From NCBI GenBank assembly GCA_037442205.1, contig JBBIQS010000029.1:1-64000 (forward strand): a stretch of 64,000 nt of DNA. Direction: 5' to 3'. Below the pieces are notes generated by a model that did not search any database, was not told the origin of the DNA, and saw only the letters and a list, made by a program, of their open reading frames with translations. Shown here in pieces: positions 55,148-63,829 of this stretch. A program made the translations under genes and the position numbers. The DNA is from JBBIQS01 sp037442205 (GTDB lineage: Bacteria > Myxococcota > Myxococcia > Myxococcales > UBA5297). Every line of letters begins with the position of its first letter. Position 1 is the first letter of the stretch.

Positions 55148-56164
55148 TCAGTGCACCGCCGGGCGCCGCAGTCGGAGGGCGGCCTCGAGCACCGGCGCCA
55201 CCTCGAGCTGCCGCAGGCAGTCGTGATGGCCCTTGGGACAGCGCTCGCCGCCGTGGTTGGTGCAGGGGCTGCACGGCAGCTCGCGCCGCATCACTTCCGA
55301 CGCCGGCGACAGCGGCCGCCAGCGCGCCGGGCTGGTCGGGCCGAACAGCGCCACCACCGGGGTCCCCAGCGCCGAGGCGATGTGCACCGGCCCGGAATCG
55401 CCCGCGACCAGCACCTCGAGCCAGGAGATCGCCGCCGCCAGGCCCCCGACCGACAGGCTCATGGTGTCCACCAGCGGCATCCCGGCCGGCATGGCCGCTC
55501 GCACGGCATCGATCTCGTTGCGATCGCCGGGTCCGCCGAAAAGGACGGGGGTGAAGCCCCGCTCTCCGAGCTGTTGGGCGAGCTGCGCGAAGTGCTCGGC
55601 CGGCCAGCGCTTGGTCGCCCAGCGCGCTCCCGGCGCCAATCCGACCAGGCGCCCCGCGGGCAGCTCGCGCGCCTCCTGCCGGCTGCTCTCGGACACCTTC
55701 AGCTCCAGCGCCTGCCCATCGGGCTCGACGCCAAGTGGCCGCAGCGCCTCGAGAAACAGGTCGACGGCGTGGGCCCGGACCAGTGGCGGGTCGTCGCCGA
55801 ACAGCGCCCGGGCCGCCTCCAGCGGAGTGCGCTTCTGCATCGCCAGCGAGTCGCGGGCCACCGAGCGCAGCAGCGCCGTCTTCGGCTTGCCCTGCAGGTC
55901 GATCACCAGGTCGTAGTCGCGCTCCTCGAGCTGGCGGCGCAGCTTGAGCCAGCCCTTGAGCCCGCGATGCTCGCCGCGCTTGTCGTAGCCCAGGGCGGCG
56001 GCGTGCGGATTCTCCTCGACGAGCGGCAGGTAGGGGCGCTCCACCAGCCAGTCGATCTCGGCGTCGGGGAAGCGGCGCTTGAGCGCGCGGACGGCGGGCG
56101 TGGCCAGCAGGACGTCGCCCAGGGCCGAGAGCCGCACCAGCAGGATGCGCTTGGGCTCGCTCAC
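55148..56164 (-). CDS. GT9-family heptosyltransferase
   Basis: 338 residues from a GTG whose TGA overlap couples it to waaA. GT9 motifs: ILLVRLSALGDVLLATPAVR at the N-terminus, YDLVIDLQGKPKTALL near 104, and the ADP-heptose site GLAPGARWATKRWP near 174 and VAGDSGPVHIASALGTPVVALFG split around 258-280. A Cys-rich tail (LPCSPCTNHGGERCPKGHHD) is usual for the family. It should add the first or second heptose to Kdo-lipid A. WaaC or WaaF cannot be told apart by eye. Confidence 0.92.
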   Translation of the reverse strand: MSEPKRILLVRLSALGDVLLATPAVRALKRRFPDAEIDWLVERPYLPLVEENPHAAALGYDKRGEHRGLKGWLKLRRQLEERDYDLVIDLQGKPKTALLRSVARDSLAMQKRTPLEAARALFGDDPPLVRAHAVDLFLEALRPLGVEPDGQALELKVSESSRQEARELPAGRLVGLAPGARWATKRWPAEHFAQLAQQLGERGFTPVLFGGPGDRNEIDAVRAAMPAGMPLVDTMSLSVGGLAAAISWLEVLVAGDSGPVHIASALGTPVVALFGPTSPARWRPLSPASEVMRRELPCSPCTNHGGERCPKGHHDCLRQLEVAPVLEAALRLRRPAVH

Positions 56165-57465
56165 GGCGCCGGGACCGCCTTGGGGCCGTCGCCGGCGCGC
56201 CGCTCGAGCAGCCTGGCCATGTGCGAGACGTTGCGCGCCGAGGCCCCGCGGATCTGGGTCACCGCGGTCCGGGCCAGCGCCCCCAGCCGCTCCAGCTGCT
56301 CGGGCTTGGAGAGCAGCTCGGCGGCGACGCGGAACAGGTGGTCGCCGTCCTTGACCTGGATCCCGCCGCGGCCGACCAGCACCTGCACGCTGTCGTGGAA
56401 GTTGTCCATGTTCGGGCCGAACAGGACCGGCCTGCCCTGCGCGGCCGGCTCGAGGATGTTCTGCCCGCCGCGCTTGGTGAACGAGCCGCCGACGAAGACC
56501 AGCGTCCCCAGCCGATAGGCCTGGCTCAGCTCGCCGATGGTGTCCAGCACCGCCACCTGGCAGCCGGGCTCAGGCGGCTCCTTGTCGGTCCGCAGCCGGC
56601 ACTTGAGCCCGGCGTCCTCGACCAGCGCCTTCACCCGCGCCGCCCGCTCGATGTAGCGCGGAGCCAGCGCCAGCCGCAGCGAGGGATGCTGCTCCAGCAG
56701 CCGCCGGTAAACCTCGATGATCACTGGCTCTTCGCCCTCGTGCGTCGAGCCGCCGATCAGGATCGGCGCGTTGGGCTCGAAGCCCAGCGCCCGCCGCAGC
56801 GCCTCGTCGCCCGCGGCCGAGGCCGCCGCCGGCACCAGCGCGTCGAACTTGGTGTTGCCGGTCACCCACACCCGATCCAGCGGCGCGCCCAGCTTGAGCG
56901 CCCGCTCCGCCTCCTCGTCCTCGCGCATCAGGAACAGGTCCACGCTCTTGAGCGGGTTGCCGATCAGCGAGAAGAAGGCCCGGTAGGACTTGAGCTTCTC
57001 CTGCGAGAAGCGGCCGTTGGTCAGGGCGATCGGCGTGCCGTGCTTGCGCGCCGCCCGGATCAGCGAGGGCCAGATCTCGGTGTACTCCAGCACCAGCAGG
57101 TCGGGGTCGATGGCCTTCACCGCCCGCCGCGCCGCCCCCGGCAGGTCCCAGGGGGCGAAGGTGATGGCGTCCACGTCCTTGATCCGCTGCCCCATCAACA
57201 GCCCGGAGTTGGTCAGCGTCGACATCAGGATGGTGCAGCCGGGGAAACGCTCCCGCATCTCCTTGATCATCGGAGAGAGCGACAGCAGGTCCCCGGCCGA
57301 GGCGCCGTGCAGCCAGATGCGCGGGCGGCCTCTGAACGCGAAGGCTCCCTTGGAGTAGAACCCGAAGCGCGCCCGCCACCCGGAGCGGGTCTTCTTGTGC
57401 AGCGCCAGGAACGGAAACGCCAGCGCGAAGACCAGATAGACGAGGGCGGAGTAGAGGTAGGACAT
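56161..57465 (-). CDS. waaA: 3-deoxy-D-manno-octulosonic acid transferase
   Basis: 434 residues. N-terminal membrane anchor (LVYLVFALAFPFLALH), GT-B fold, and the CMP-Kdo site FVGGSFTKRGGQNILEPA near 325 with GGSTHEGEE near 238. It links Kdo to lipid A. The usual catalytic Glu in HTxSxGE is Asp59 here (HGASAGDLL). That is a conservative change at a catalytic residue and may mark a lineage variant. Coupled to the heptosyltransferase downstream by a GTGA overlap. Mono- or bifunctionality is unknown. Confidence 0.92.
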   Translation of the reverse strand: MSYLYSALVYLVFALAFPFLALHKKTRSGWRARFGFYSKGAFAFRGRPRIWLHGASAGDLLSLSPMIKEMRERFPGCTILMSTLTNSGLLMGQRIKDVDAITFAPWDLPGAARRAVKAIDPDLLVLEYTEIWPSLIRAARKHGTPIALTNGRFSQEKLKSYRAFFSLIGNPLKSVDLFLMREDEEAERALKLGAPLDRVWVTGNTKFDALVPAAASAAGDEALRRALGFEPNAPILIGGSTHEGEEPVIIEVYRRLLEQHPSLRLALAPRYIERAARVKALVEDAGLKCRLRTDKEPPEPGCQVAVLDTIGELSQAYRLGTLVFVGGSFTKRGGQNILEPAAQGRPVLFGPNMDNFHDSVQVLVGRGGIQVKDGDHLFRVAAELLSKPEQLERLGALARTAVTQIRGASARNVSHMARLLERRAGDGPKAVPAP

Positions 57466-57653
57466 CGCTCGAGGTGTTGGGCGGCGGACGGAAAGGGCTC
57501 CCTTCTAGTCCAGTCGGCCATCGGCGCGCCAGCGGCCTGCGCCCGGTTCCCTGGAGAGCTCGTCTTTCGCCCGAGCGAGCTCCCGGCTCACCCCGAGCGG
57601 AGCGCGCCAGCGAGGGGCCCTTGACTCCGCTTCGCTCGGGCTTCGCGCGCGGC

Positions 57654-57701
57654 GGCCAAAAGAAAAGCGCGGAATCGAGGGGCTTCCTCGACTCCGCGCT
57701 T
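57654..57701 (-). terminator. Terminator of the M23 peptidase gene
   Basis: Minus strand AAGCGCGGAGTCGAGG, a 5-base loop and CCTCGATTCCGCGCTT form a 16-bp stem with one mismatch, followed by TTCTTTT. Confidence 0.85.
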
Positions 57702-57736
57702 CCCGCTCTGCTGCAAAGCTTCTGCTCGAATGTCTT

Positions 57737-58387
57737 CTAGAGGTGGACGCCCGCGGCCGCCAGCGCGGCCAGCTGCTCGTCGAGCGGCGCCGCGGCGCAG
57801 TTCTCGGAGACGACCGCCTGCTCGGCCATCGGGTCGCCGATGTCGCGGAAGCGCGCCGGCACCGACTGGTTGGCCCAGGCCGGCCCGCTCGCCTGCTGGA
57901 TCTGGAAGTGCAGATGCGAGCCGCAGGAGAAGCCGGTGTGGCCCGCCTCGCCCAGCACCGTGCCGGCCTTCACCTTCTGGCCCGGCTTCACGAACACCTT
58001 GGAGAAGTGCAGGTACTGCGTCTCCAGCCCGCCCTTGTGCGAGACGATGACGTAGTTGGCGTCCGGGCCGAAGGCGCGGTCGCACCCGCCCCGCGTGGAG
58101 TCCGCGCGCGCCACCCGCACCACCCCGTCCTTGGCCGCCAGCACCGGCGTCCCATCGGAGACCCGGAAGTCCCAGCCCCAGCGGTCCACGCCCATGTGGC
58201 TGAAGGTCCCGTGCCCCTGCGAGACCACGATCCGCGCCCCGCACTTGAACGGCACCTCGAGCTGCGGCAGATCGGCCTCGTTCACCTGGCGCGCCTGAAC
58301 CTCATCGCCCATCTCCTCGACAGGCAGGACAGGCCCGAAATCAGCTGATGCCAGCACGGCTGCGAAGACCACTCCCGTCAGAACCAT
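57737..58387 (-). CDS. Exported M23-family (LytM-type) peptidase
   Basis: 216 residues. A signal peptide (LTGVVFAAVLASA) is followed by a short linker and the LytM fold. Zinc ligands His64 and Asp68 (HMGVDRWGWDF) and His160 in CGSHLHFQ are present, as is His126 or His158 of the active site. It should cut peptidoglycan cross-bridges in the periplasm. Four cysteines (49, 102, 155 and one near the C-terminus) could form disulfides. GGAG precedes the ATG. A strong terminator follows. Confidence 0.9.
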   Translation of the reverse strand: MVLTGVVFAAVLASADFGPVLPVEEMGDEVQARQVNEADLPQLEVPFKCGARIVVSQGHGTFSHMGVDRWGWDFRVSDGTPVLAAKDGVVRVARADSTRGGCDRAFGPDANYVIVSHKGGLETQYLHFSKVFVKPGQKVKAGTVLGEAGHTGFSCGSHLHFQIQQASGPAWANQSVPARFRDIGDPMAEQAVVSENCAAAPLDEQLAALAAAGVHL

Positions 58388-58570
58388 ACGCGCTCCATCG
58401 CCCCCTCACGCCGAGTTGGTCGGAGGAACAGAGCCCTAAACTGTACAATTCCGTCAACGCTGCACCGCGGGCCCTTTCAGTCGGAAGTGTGGGGCGAATG
58501 CAGGGGCTTGCGGCTGTTGGCATCAAGGCCCTCCCTTAACCCCAAGCAGCGCGAGCAGGGGGGGAACGAC

Positions 58571-58849
58571 ATGTCGATTCGACTCTTGGCGATCGGAGCA
58601 TTGGCGGGCGGCCTGCTGCTCGGCCTGCAGGGCTGCAAGAGCTCGAAGCAGGGCGTGGGTGGGACGGGCCAGTCCACCGAGCAGCCGGGCGTTGGTGGCT
58701 CGGCCAAGAAACACGCGGACGCCGGGTCCGGCGGCTCGGCGATGCCGGGGATGGGCGGCACCGGCTCCGAGGAGAGCGCTCCGAGCGGCTCGTCTGGCTC
58801 CAGCGGCTCGGAGAACCCGAGCATGCCTGGCGGCTCCGGCGGCCAGTAG
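58571..58849 (+). CDS. Small Gly/Ser-rich lipoprotein
   Basis: 92 residues. Signal peptide LAIGALAGGLLLGLQGC with lipobox Cys22, then a tail made almost wholly of Gly, Ser, Pro, Glu and Ala (GMGGTGSEESAPSGSSGSSG). The G-rich run GAGCAGGGGGGGAACGAC supplies the ribosome-binding site. It is probably an unstructured envelope lipoprotein. Divergent from the M23 gene and followed by a hairpin. Confidence 0.72.
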   Translation: MSIRLLAIGALAGGLLLGLQGCKSSKQGVGGTGQSTEQPGVGGSAKKHADAGSGGSAMPGMGGTGSEESAPSGSSGSSGSENPSMPGGSGGQ

Positions 58850-58870
58850 TCCCTGGCCTGTGGGAAATGG

Positions 58871-58903
58871 CGGCCCCGGGGAGCGGCGAGCTCCCGGGGC
58901 CGC
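58871..58903. terminator. Hairpin between convergent genes
   Basis: CGGCCCCGGGGAGC, a 5-base loop and GCTCCCGGGGCCG form a 13-bp perfect stem between the small lipoprotein and the reductase gene. There is no T-run on the plus strand, so rho-independent function is plausible but weak. Confidence 0.5.
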
Positions 58904-58911
58904 GGCCGTCT

Positions 58912-59712
58912 TCAGCCGGCGATGTGCTCGCCGCCGTCCACGCCCAGCACGTTGCCGGTCAGCCAGGCAGTCCCCGGCTTGCAGAGCGAGGCCAGGCAGC
59001 GGGCCACGTCCTCGGGGGTGGTCAGGCGCCGGTAGGGGTTGCGGGCGCGGGCTCGCTCAATCATCAGCTCATGCCCGGGGATCTTGCGCAGCGCCGGCGT
59101 GTCGGTGGCCCCGGCGCGCACCGCGTTGACCGCGATCGACAGCGGCGCCAGCTCCATCGCCAGCTGCCGGCAGTAGGACTCGAGGGCGGCCTTGGCGGCC
59201 CCCACCGCGCCGTAGCTCGGCCAGGCGATCTGCGAGCCCTCCGAGGTCAGGGCGAAGATCCGCCCGCCCGCGCCGATCAGCTTCCGCTTCACCAAATCCT
59301 GGGTCCAGTAGACGAGGCTGTTGGCCATCACGTCGAGGGTCATCTCCAGCTGCGCCTGGCTGACGCAGTCCGGCCCCTCCACCGGGCACAGCGGCTTCAG
59401 GGTTCCGAAGGCCAGCGAGTGGAGCAGCACCTGGACCTTCTTCTCGCTCTTCTGCTCGGCGAGCAGGCGCTCGAGCTCGGCGAGCACCTCCGAGCGCCGC
59501 TCGGCGTCGGCGGCGTTGACGTTGAAGAAGGCGCACTGCCGACCGGCCGAGCGCACCTCTTCCTGGACCTTCTCGGCCATGGGCAGCGTCGACTTGCGGT
59601 CCAGGTGCACCCCGGCGATGTCGTAGCCCTCGCGCGCCATCTCGCGCGCACAGGCGGCGCCAAAGCCGCTCGACGCCCCCAGGATCAGCGCCCAGCCGTT
59701 GCTCGAAGCCAT
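58912..59712 (-). CDS. Enoyl-[ACP] reductase-like SDR (FabI/FabL type)
   Basis: 266 residues, a short-chain dehydrogenase. The NAD(P) site is ILGASSGFGAACAREMA (10-26), of the classical spacing. LLHSLAFGTLKPL near 97 resembles the FabI loop. The active site has the wider Y-x6-K spacing of enoyl reductases, Tyr167 and Lys174 (SYGAVGAAKAALES). AVNAVRAGATDTPALRK and GVDGGEHIAG match FabL. It probably reduces enoyl-ACP in fatty acid synthesis. A general SDR cannot be excluded. Divergent from hrcA. Confidence 0.85.
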   Translation of the reverse strand: MASSNGWALILGASSGFGAACAREMAREGYDIAGVHLDRKSTLPMAEKVQEEVRSAGRQCAFFNVNAADAERRSEVLAELERLLAEQKSEKKVQVLLHSLAFGTLKPLCPVEGPDCVSQAQLEMTLDVMANSLVYWTQDLVKRKLIGAGGRIFALTSEGSQIAWPSYGAVGAAKAALESYCRQLAMELAPLSIAVNAVRAGATDTPALRKIPGHELMIERARARNPYRRLTTPEDVARCLASLCKPGTAWLTGNVLGVDGGEHIAG

Positions 59713-59883
59713 GTCCGGTTCCTCGGTCGAGGGGCAGCCGATCTGCCCGAAAGGGCTGGCGAATGTAGCGGCCCGCCCAAACGGCTGTAAAGCGACAGTC
59801 CCGGCAGGCAATCGCAGGCCCTCCCGCAAGCGCCCCCCGCCTTGATGCCTTCGGCGGGCGAGGGTTACCCTTCCGGCGCGTCC

Positions 59884-60915
59884 ATGATGGAAGAGCTCGA
59901 CATCCGCCAGCGCGAGATCCTGCGGGCCATCGTGCAGGAGCACATCGCCACCGGCGAGCCGGTGGGCAGCTCGGCCATCGCCGGCAGCCAGGTCGCCGTC
60001 TCCCCGGCCACCGTGCGCAACGTGATGGCCGACCTCGAGGCCCTGGGCCTGCTGGAGAAGCCCCACACCAGCGCCGGGCGCATCCCCACCGAGCAGGGCT
60101 TCCGCTACTACGTCGCCACCCTGATCCGGGTCTCGCCGCCCAGCCGGCCGGATCGCGAGCAGCTCGAGCGCGGCCTGCCCAGCGACGCCCCGGCCGACGA
60201 GCTGCTCAAGGAGACCACCCGGCTGCTGTCGGCGATGTCGCACAACGCCGCGGTGGTCACCACCCCCGGGCTGACCGGGGTGCGCTGGCGGCGGGTGGAG
60301 TTCGTGCGCCTGCGCGAGGACCGGCTGTTGGCGGTGCTGGTGACCGACTCGGGCCTGGTGCGCAACCGCCTGTTGACGCTGGACTTTTCCATCTCCTCCG
60401 CCGAGCTGTCCCACGCCGAGGAATGGCTCAACCGGCTCTTGGCCGACTCCTCGCTGGAGGAGCTGCAGGCCCGGCTGCGGGCCGAGGTCGAGGGGGCCCG
60501 GGCCGAGTACGACCAGCTGTCGCGCAAGGCGGCGGCGCTGGGGGAGAAGCTCCTGCAGGGCAGCGGCGAGCCGGGCCAAATCCACATCGAGGGCCAGGAC
60601 TCCTTCTTTGACGCCAAAGAGTTCTCCGACCGCCGGCGGATGAAGGAGCTGTTCGCCGCCCTGGAGGAGAAGAGCCGGCTGCTGTCGGTGCTCGACCGCA
60701 CCCTGGGCGGCAGCGAGGTGCAGATCTTCCTCGGCGCCGACACCGAGTTCTCCGCCCGCACCGGCGCCGCGGTGGTCGCCGCCCGCTACGCCTCGCCCGG
60801 GGGGGTGGTCGGCTCGCTGGGGATCATCGGTCCCACCCGGATGGACTACTCCAAGGCCATCGCCCTGGTCGACTACACCGCTCGTCTGCTCTCCAAGCTT
60901 TTGCAGCCGGCATGA
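59884..60915 (+). CDS. hrcA: Heat-inducible transcription repressor HrcA
   Basis: 343 residues. The start MMEELDIRQREILRAIVQEH begins the winged-helix domain; the second Met at 59887 is an equal choice. AVSPATVRNVMADLEALGLL (recognition helix) and HTSAGRIPTEQGFRYYV follow. The dimerisation region ends with GVVGSLGIIGPTRMDYSKAI, a family hallmark. HrcA represses chaperone operons by binding CIRCE sites. No CIRCE sequence is visible before hrcA or grpE here. First gene of hrcA-grpE-dnaK. Confidence 0.95.
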   Translation: MMEELDIRQREILRAIVQEHIATGEPVGSSAIAGSQVAVSPATVRNVMADLEALGLLEKPHTSAGRIPTEQGFRYYVATLIRVSPPSRPDREQLERGLPSDAPADELLKETTRLLSAMSHNAAVVTTPGLTGVRWRRVEFVRLREDRLLAVLVTDSGLVRNRLLTLDFSISSAELSHAEEWLNRLLADSSLEELQARLRAEVEGARAEYDQLSRKAAALGEKLLQGSGEPGQIHIEGQDSFFDAKEFSDRRRMKELFAALEEKSRLLSVLDRTLGGSEVQIFLGADTEFSARTGAAVVAARYASPGGVVGSLGIIGPTRMDYSKAIALVDYTARLLSKLLQPA

Positions 60916-61055
60916 CGCAAACGGGCAAACCTCGATCTCCCTAAGATCCGAGCGGTAATTCCGCAAGCCAAACGGCCATTTGCACCCGCTGACGCGCTCG
61001 GGGTAGAAGATCAGACTGGTCGTATTGTCCGGCGGCCAGCAGCCAGGAGCTTCGC

Positions 61056-61883
61056 GTGTCCGACGCCAAGAAGGGCGATTCGATCGCCACCCAGATCTCG
61101 GACTCGGTCATCGCCGAGGCGATGAAGAGCGTCGAGCGGCGGGCGGCGGGTGCCGCGGCCGAGGTCGAGGTTCCGGTGGAGGCCCAGGCGGCCGCGCCGG
61201 CCGAGGCCCCTGCCCCGTCGGAGCCGGCGGCCGCGGCCGAGGATTCGGGAGAGGTGGCGACCCTCCGGCAGCAGTTGCTCGAGGCCCGCCAGACGCTGCG
61301 CCAGCGGGAGGCCGAGCTCGAGGCCAGCCAGGCCATGGGGCGCGAGACCCTGGCCAAGCTGCGCGACCAGCACGAGCGCAGCCTGCGGTCCGCCGCCGAC
61401 CTGGAGAACTTCAAGAAGCGCGCGGCCCGCGAGCGCGACGAGGTGGCCAAGTTCGGGCTGGAGAAGCTGCTGCGCGAGGTGCTCCCGGTGCTGGACAACC
61501 TCGATCGGGCGCTGGACCACGCCAAAACCCCCAGCGAATTCGACGGGTTGAAGAGCGGGATCACCATGACCCGCAAACTCTTTGAAGACACCCTGGCCAA
61601 GTTTGGTGTCAAAAGCTTCACCGGGATGGGCCAGCTGTTCGACCCCAACCGGCACGAGGCGATGCAGTCGGTGGAATCGGACGCGCCGGCGGGGACGGTG
61701 ATCCAGGAGCTGGTGCGGGGCTACACCCTGCACGAGCGGCTGATGCGCCCGGCGATGGTGGTGGTGGCCCGGCCGCGGCAGCAAACCGCCCCGGGTGTGA
61801 CCGGAAGCACTGCGGCTGAGTCGAAGGCCGGCGAAGATCCTGCCGGCAATACGAGCTCCGGCGGGGGAGCCCCGGCCGCCTAA
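61056..61883 (+). CDS. grpE: Nucleotide exchange factor GrpE
   Basis: 275 residues from a GTG with AGGAG seven bases upstream. An Ala/Pro/Glu-rich disordered N-terminus (to about 68), a long coiled coil (LRQQLLEARQTLRQREAELE onward), and the core with LENFKKRAARERDEVAKFG near 120, VLPVLDNLDRALDH and the C-terminal beta domain NRHEAMQSVESDAPAGTV. It dimerises and releases ADP from DnaK. The extra C-terminal tail (from about 250) is low-complexity. 140 bp separate it from hrcA. Confidence 0.95.
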   Translation: MSDAKKGDSIATQISDSVIAEAMKSVERRAAGAAAEVEVPVEAQAAAPAEAPAPSEPAAAAEDSGEVATLRQQLLEARQTLRQREAELEASQAMGRETLAKLRDQHERSLRSAADLENFKKRAARERDEVAKFGLEKLLREVLPVLDNLDRALDHAKTPSEFDGLKSGITMTRKLFEDTLAKFGVKSFTGMGQLFDPNRHEAMQSVESDAPAGTVIQELVRGYTLHERLMRPAMVVVARPRQQTAPGVTGSTAAESKAGEDPAGNTSSGGGAPAA

Positions 61884-61913
61884 CCGCGGCCTAGCGAACG
61901 GGGAAGAAAAGAC

Positions 61914-63737
61914 ATGGCGAAGGTCATCGGCATCGACTTGGGGACCACCAACAGCTGCGTGGCAGTGATGGAGGGCGGCGAGCCCGTGGTCATCCCCAAC
62001 TCCGAGGGGAGTCGGACCACTCCTTCGATCGTCGGCTTCACCGAGGCTGGCGAGCGGCTGGTGGGGCAGATCGCCAAGCGCCAGGCGATCACCAACCCTG
62101 AGAACACCATCTTCATGGTCAAGCGGCTGATCGGCCGCAAGTTCGACACCGCCGAGGTCAAGCGCTCCACGGGGCTGGTGCCGTTCCGCATCGTGGGTGC
62201 CGACAACGGCGACGCCTGGGTCGAGTCGCGGGGCAAGAAGTACTCGCCCAGCGAGATCAGCGCCTTCATCCTGATGAAGATGAAGCAGACCGCCGAGGAC
62301 TACCTGGGCGAGCAGGTCACGGAGGCGATCGTGACCTGCCCGGCGTACTTCAACGACGCCCAGCGCCAGGCGACCAAGGACGCCGGGCGCATCGCCGGGC
62401 TGAACGTGCTGCGGATCATCAACGAGCCGACCGCGGCGGCGCTGGCCTACGGCCTGGACAAGAAGAAGGACAGCAAGTCGGAGAAGATCGCCGTCTACGA
62501 CCTGGGCGGCGGCACCTTCGACATCACGGTGCTCGAGCTGAACTCGGGCGTGTTCGAGGTCAAGGCCACCAACGGCGACACCTTCCTGGGCGGCGAGGAC
62601 TTCGACCAGCGGGTGATCGACTACCTGTGCAAGAAGTTCGCGGGCGACACCGCCATCGACCTGAAGAAGGACCGGATGGCGCTGCAGCGGCTGAAGGAGG
62701 CCGCCGAGCGGGCCAAGCACGAGCTGTCGAGCGCCGAGGAGACGGAGATCAACCTCCCGTTCATCACCGCCGACTCGACCGGGCCCAAGCACCTGACCGA
62801 CACCCTGACCCGGGCCAAGCTGGAGGAACTGGTCAAGGACCTGATCGAGAAGACGGTCGAGCCCTGCAAGATCGCCTTGAAGGACGCCGGGGTGACCCAG
62901 CAGCAGCTCGACCAGATCCTGCTGGTGGGCGGCATGACCCGCATGCCCAAGGTGCAGGAGCAGGTGAAGAAGTTCTTCGGCCGCGACCCGAACAAGAACG
63001 TCAACCCGGACGAAGTGGTGGCGATCGGGGCCGCGATCCAAGGCGCGGTGATGAAGGGCGAGGTCAAGGACGTGCTGCTCCTTGACGTGACCCCGCTGTC
63101 GCTGGGCGTGGAGACCGCCGGCGGCGTGTTCACCAAGATCATCGACAAGAACACCACCATCCCGTGCAAGAAGAGCCAGGTCTTCTCGACGGCGATGGAC
63201 AACCAGCCGCTGGTGAGCGTGCACGTGCTGCAGGGCGAGCGCGAGATGGCGGGGGACAACAAGACCCTGGCCCGCTTCGAGCTGGTGGGCATCCCGCCGG
63301 CGCCGCGCGGCGTGCCGCAGATCGAAGTTACCTTCGACATCGACGCCAACGGCATCGTCCACGTCTCGGCCAAGGACCTGGGCACCGGCAAGCAGCAGCA
63401 GATCCGGATCACCGCCTCCTCCGGCCTGACCGAGGAGGAGATCCAGAAGATGATCTCCGAGGCGCAGTCGCACGCCAGCGACGACAAGAAGAAGAAGGAG
63501 CTGGCGGACGCCAAGAACAACGCCGAGGGGCTGATCTACACCACCGAAAAGAGCCTCGAGGAGTACTCCAGCCTGCTGACTCCCAAGGACATCGAGGAGA
63601 TCAAGAAGGACTGCGCCGATCTCAAGGAGGCCCTCAAGACCGAGGACGTGGCCAAGATCAAGGGCTCGTACCAGACCCTCGAGGGCAGCGCCTACCGGAT
63701 CGCCGACCTGGTCTACAAGTCGGAGGGCGGGAGCTAG
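61914..63737 (+). CDS. dnaK: Chaperone DnaK (Hsp70)
   Basis: 607 residues, about 30 shorter than E. coli because the acidic C-terminal tail is missing (it ends RIADLVYKSEGGS). ATPase motifs: GIDLGTTNSCVAVMEGGEP, VYDLGGGTFDITVLE and LVGGMTRMPKVQEQV. The linker VLLLDVTPLSLGVETAGG joins the substrate domain. The EEVD-like end used to bind some partners is absent. It starts 30 bp after grpE with a purine-rich site and is followed by a strong terminator; dnaJ is not downstream. Confidence 0.98.
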   Translation: MAKVIGIDLGTTNSCVAVMEGGEPVVIPNSEGSRTTPSIVGFTEAGERLVGQIAKRQAITNPENTIFMVKRLIGRKFDTAEVKRSTGLVPFRIVGADNGDAWVESRGKKYSPSEISAFILMKMKQTAEDYLGEQVTEAIVTCPAYFNDAQRQATKDAGRIAGLNVLRIINEPTAAALAYGLDKKKDSKSEKIAVYDLGGGTFDITVLELNSGVFEVKATNGDTFLGGEDFDQRVIDYLCKKFAGDTAIDLKKDRMALQRLKEAAERAKHELSSAEETEINLPFITADSTGPKHLTDTLTRAKLEELVKDLIEKTVEPCKIALKDAGVTQQQLDQILLVGGMTRMPKVQEQVKKFFGRDPNKNVNPDEVVAIGAAIQGAVMKGEVKDVLLLDVTPLSLGVETAGGVFTKIIDKNTTIPCKKSQVFSTAMDNQPLVSVHVLQGEREMAGDNKTLARFELVGIPPAPRGVPQIEVTFDIDANGIVHVSAKDLGTGKQQQIRITASSGLTEEEIQKMISEAQSHASDDKKKKELADAKNNAEGLIYTTEKSLEEYSSLLTPKDIEEIKKDCADLKEALKTEDVAKIKGSYQTLEGSAYRIADLVYKSEGGS

Positions 63738-63768
63738 CCGCCGAAGACGATTCTTGTTTCAGGCATTC

Positions 63769-63807
63769 GAACGACCGGGCCCCGCTGGCCCGGTCGTTCT
63801 TCTTTTT
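63769..63807 (+). terminator. Terminator of the hrcA-grpE-dnaK cluster
   Basis: GAACGACCGGGCC, loop CCGCT, GGCCCGGTCGTTC, then TTCTTTTTT. A perfect 13-bp stem with a long T-rich tail. Confidence 0.95.
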
Positions 63808-63829
63808 TGGCGGCTTGGCGCCGGCAGAG

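Noticed and set aside
60976..61003. TTTGCACCC-N9-CTCGGGGTAG as a degenerate CIRCE
   Set aside because: The right half does not match GAGTGCTAA and the halves do not pair, so it is not an inverted repeat.
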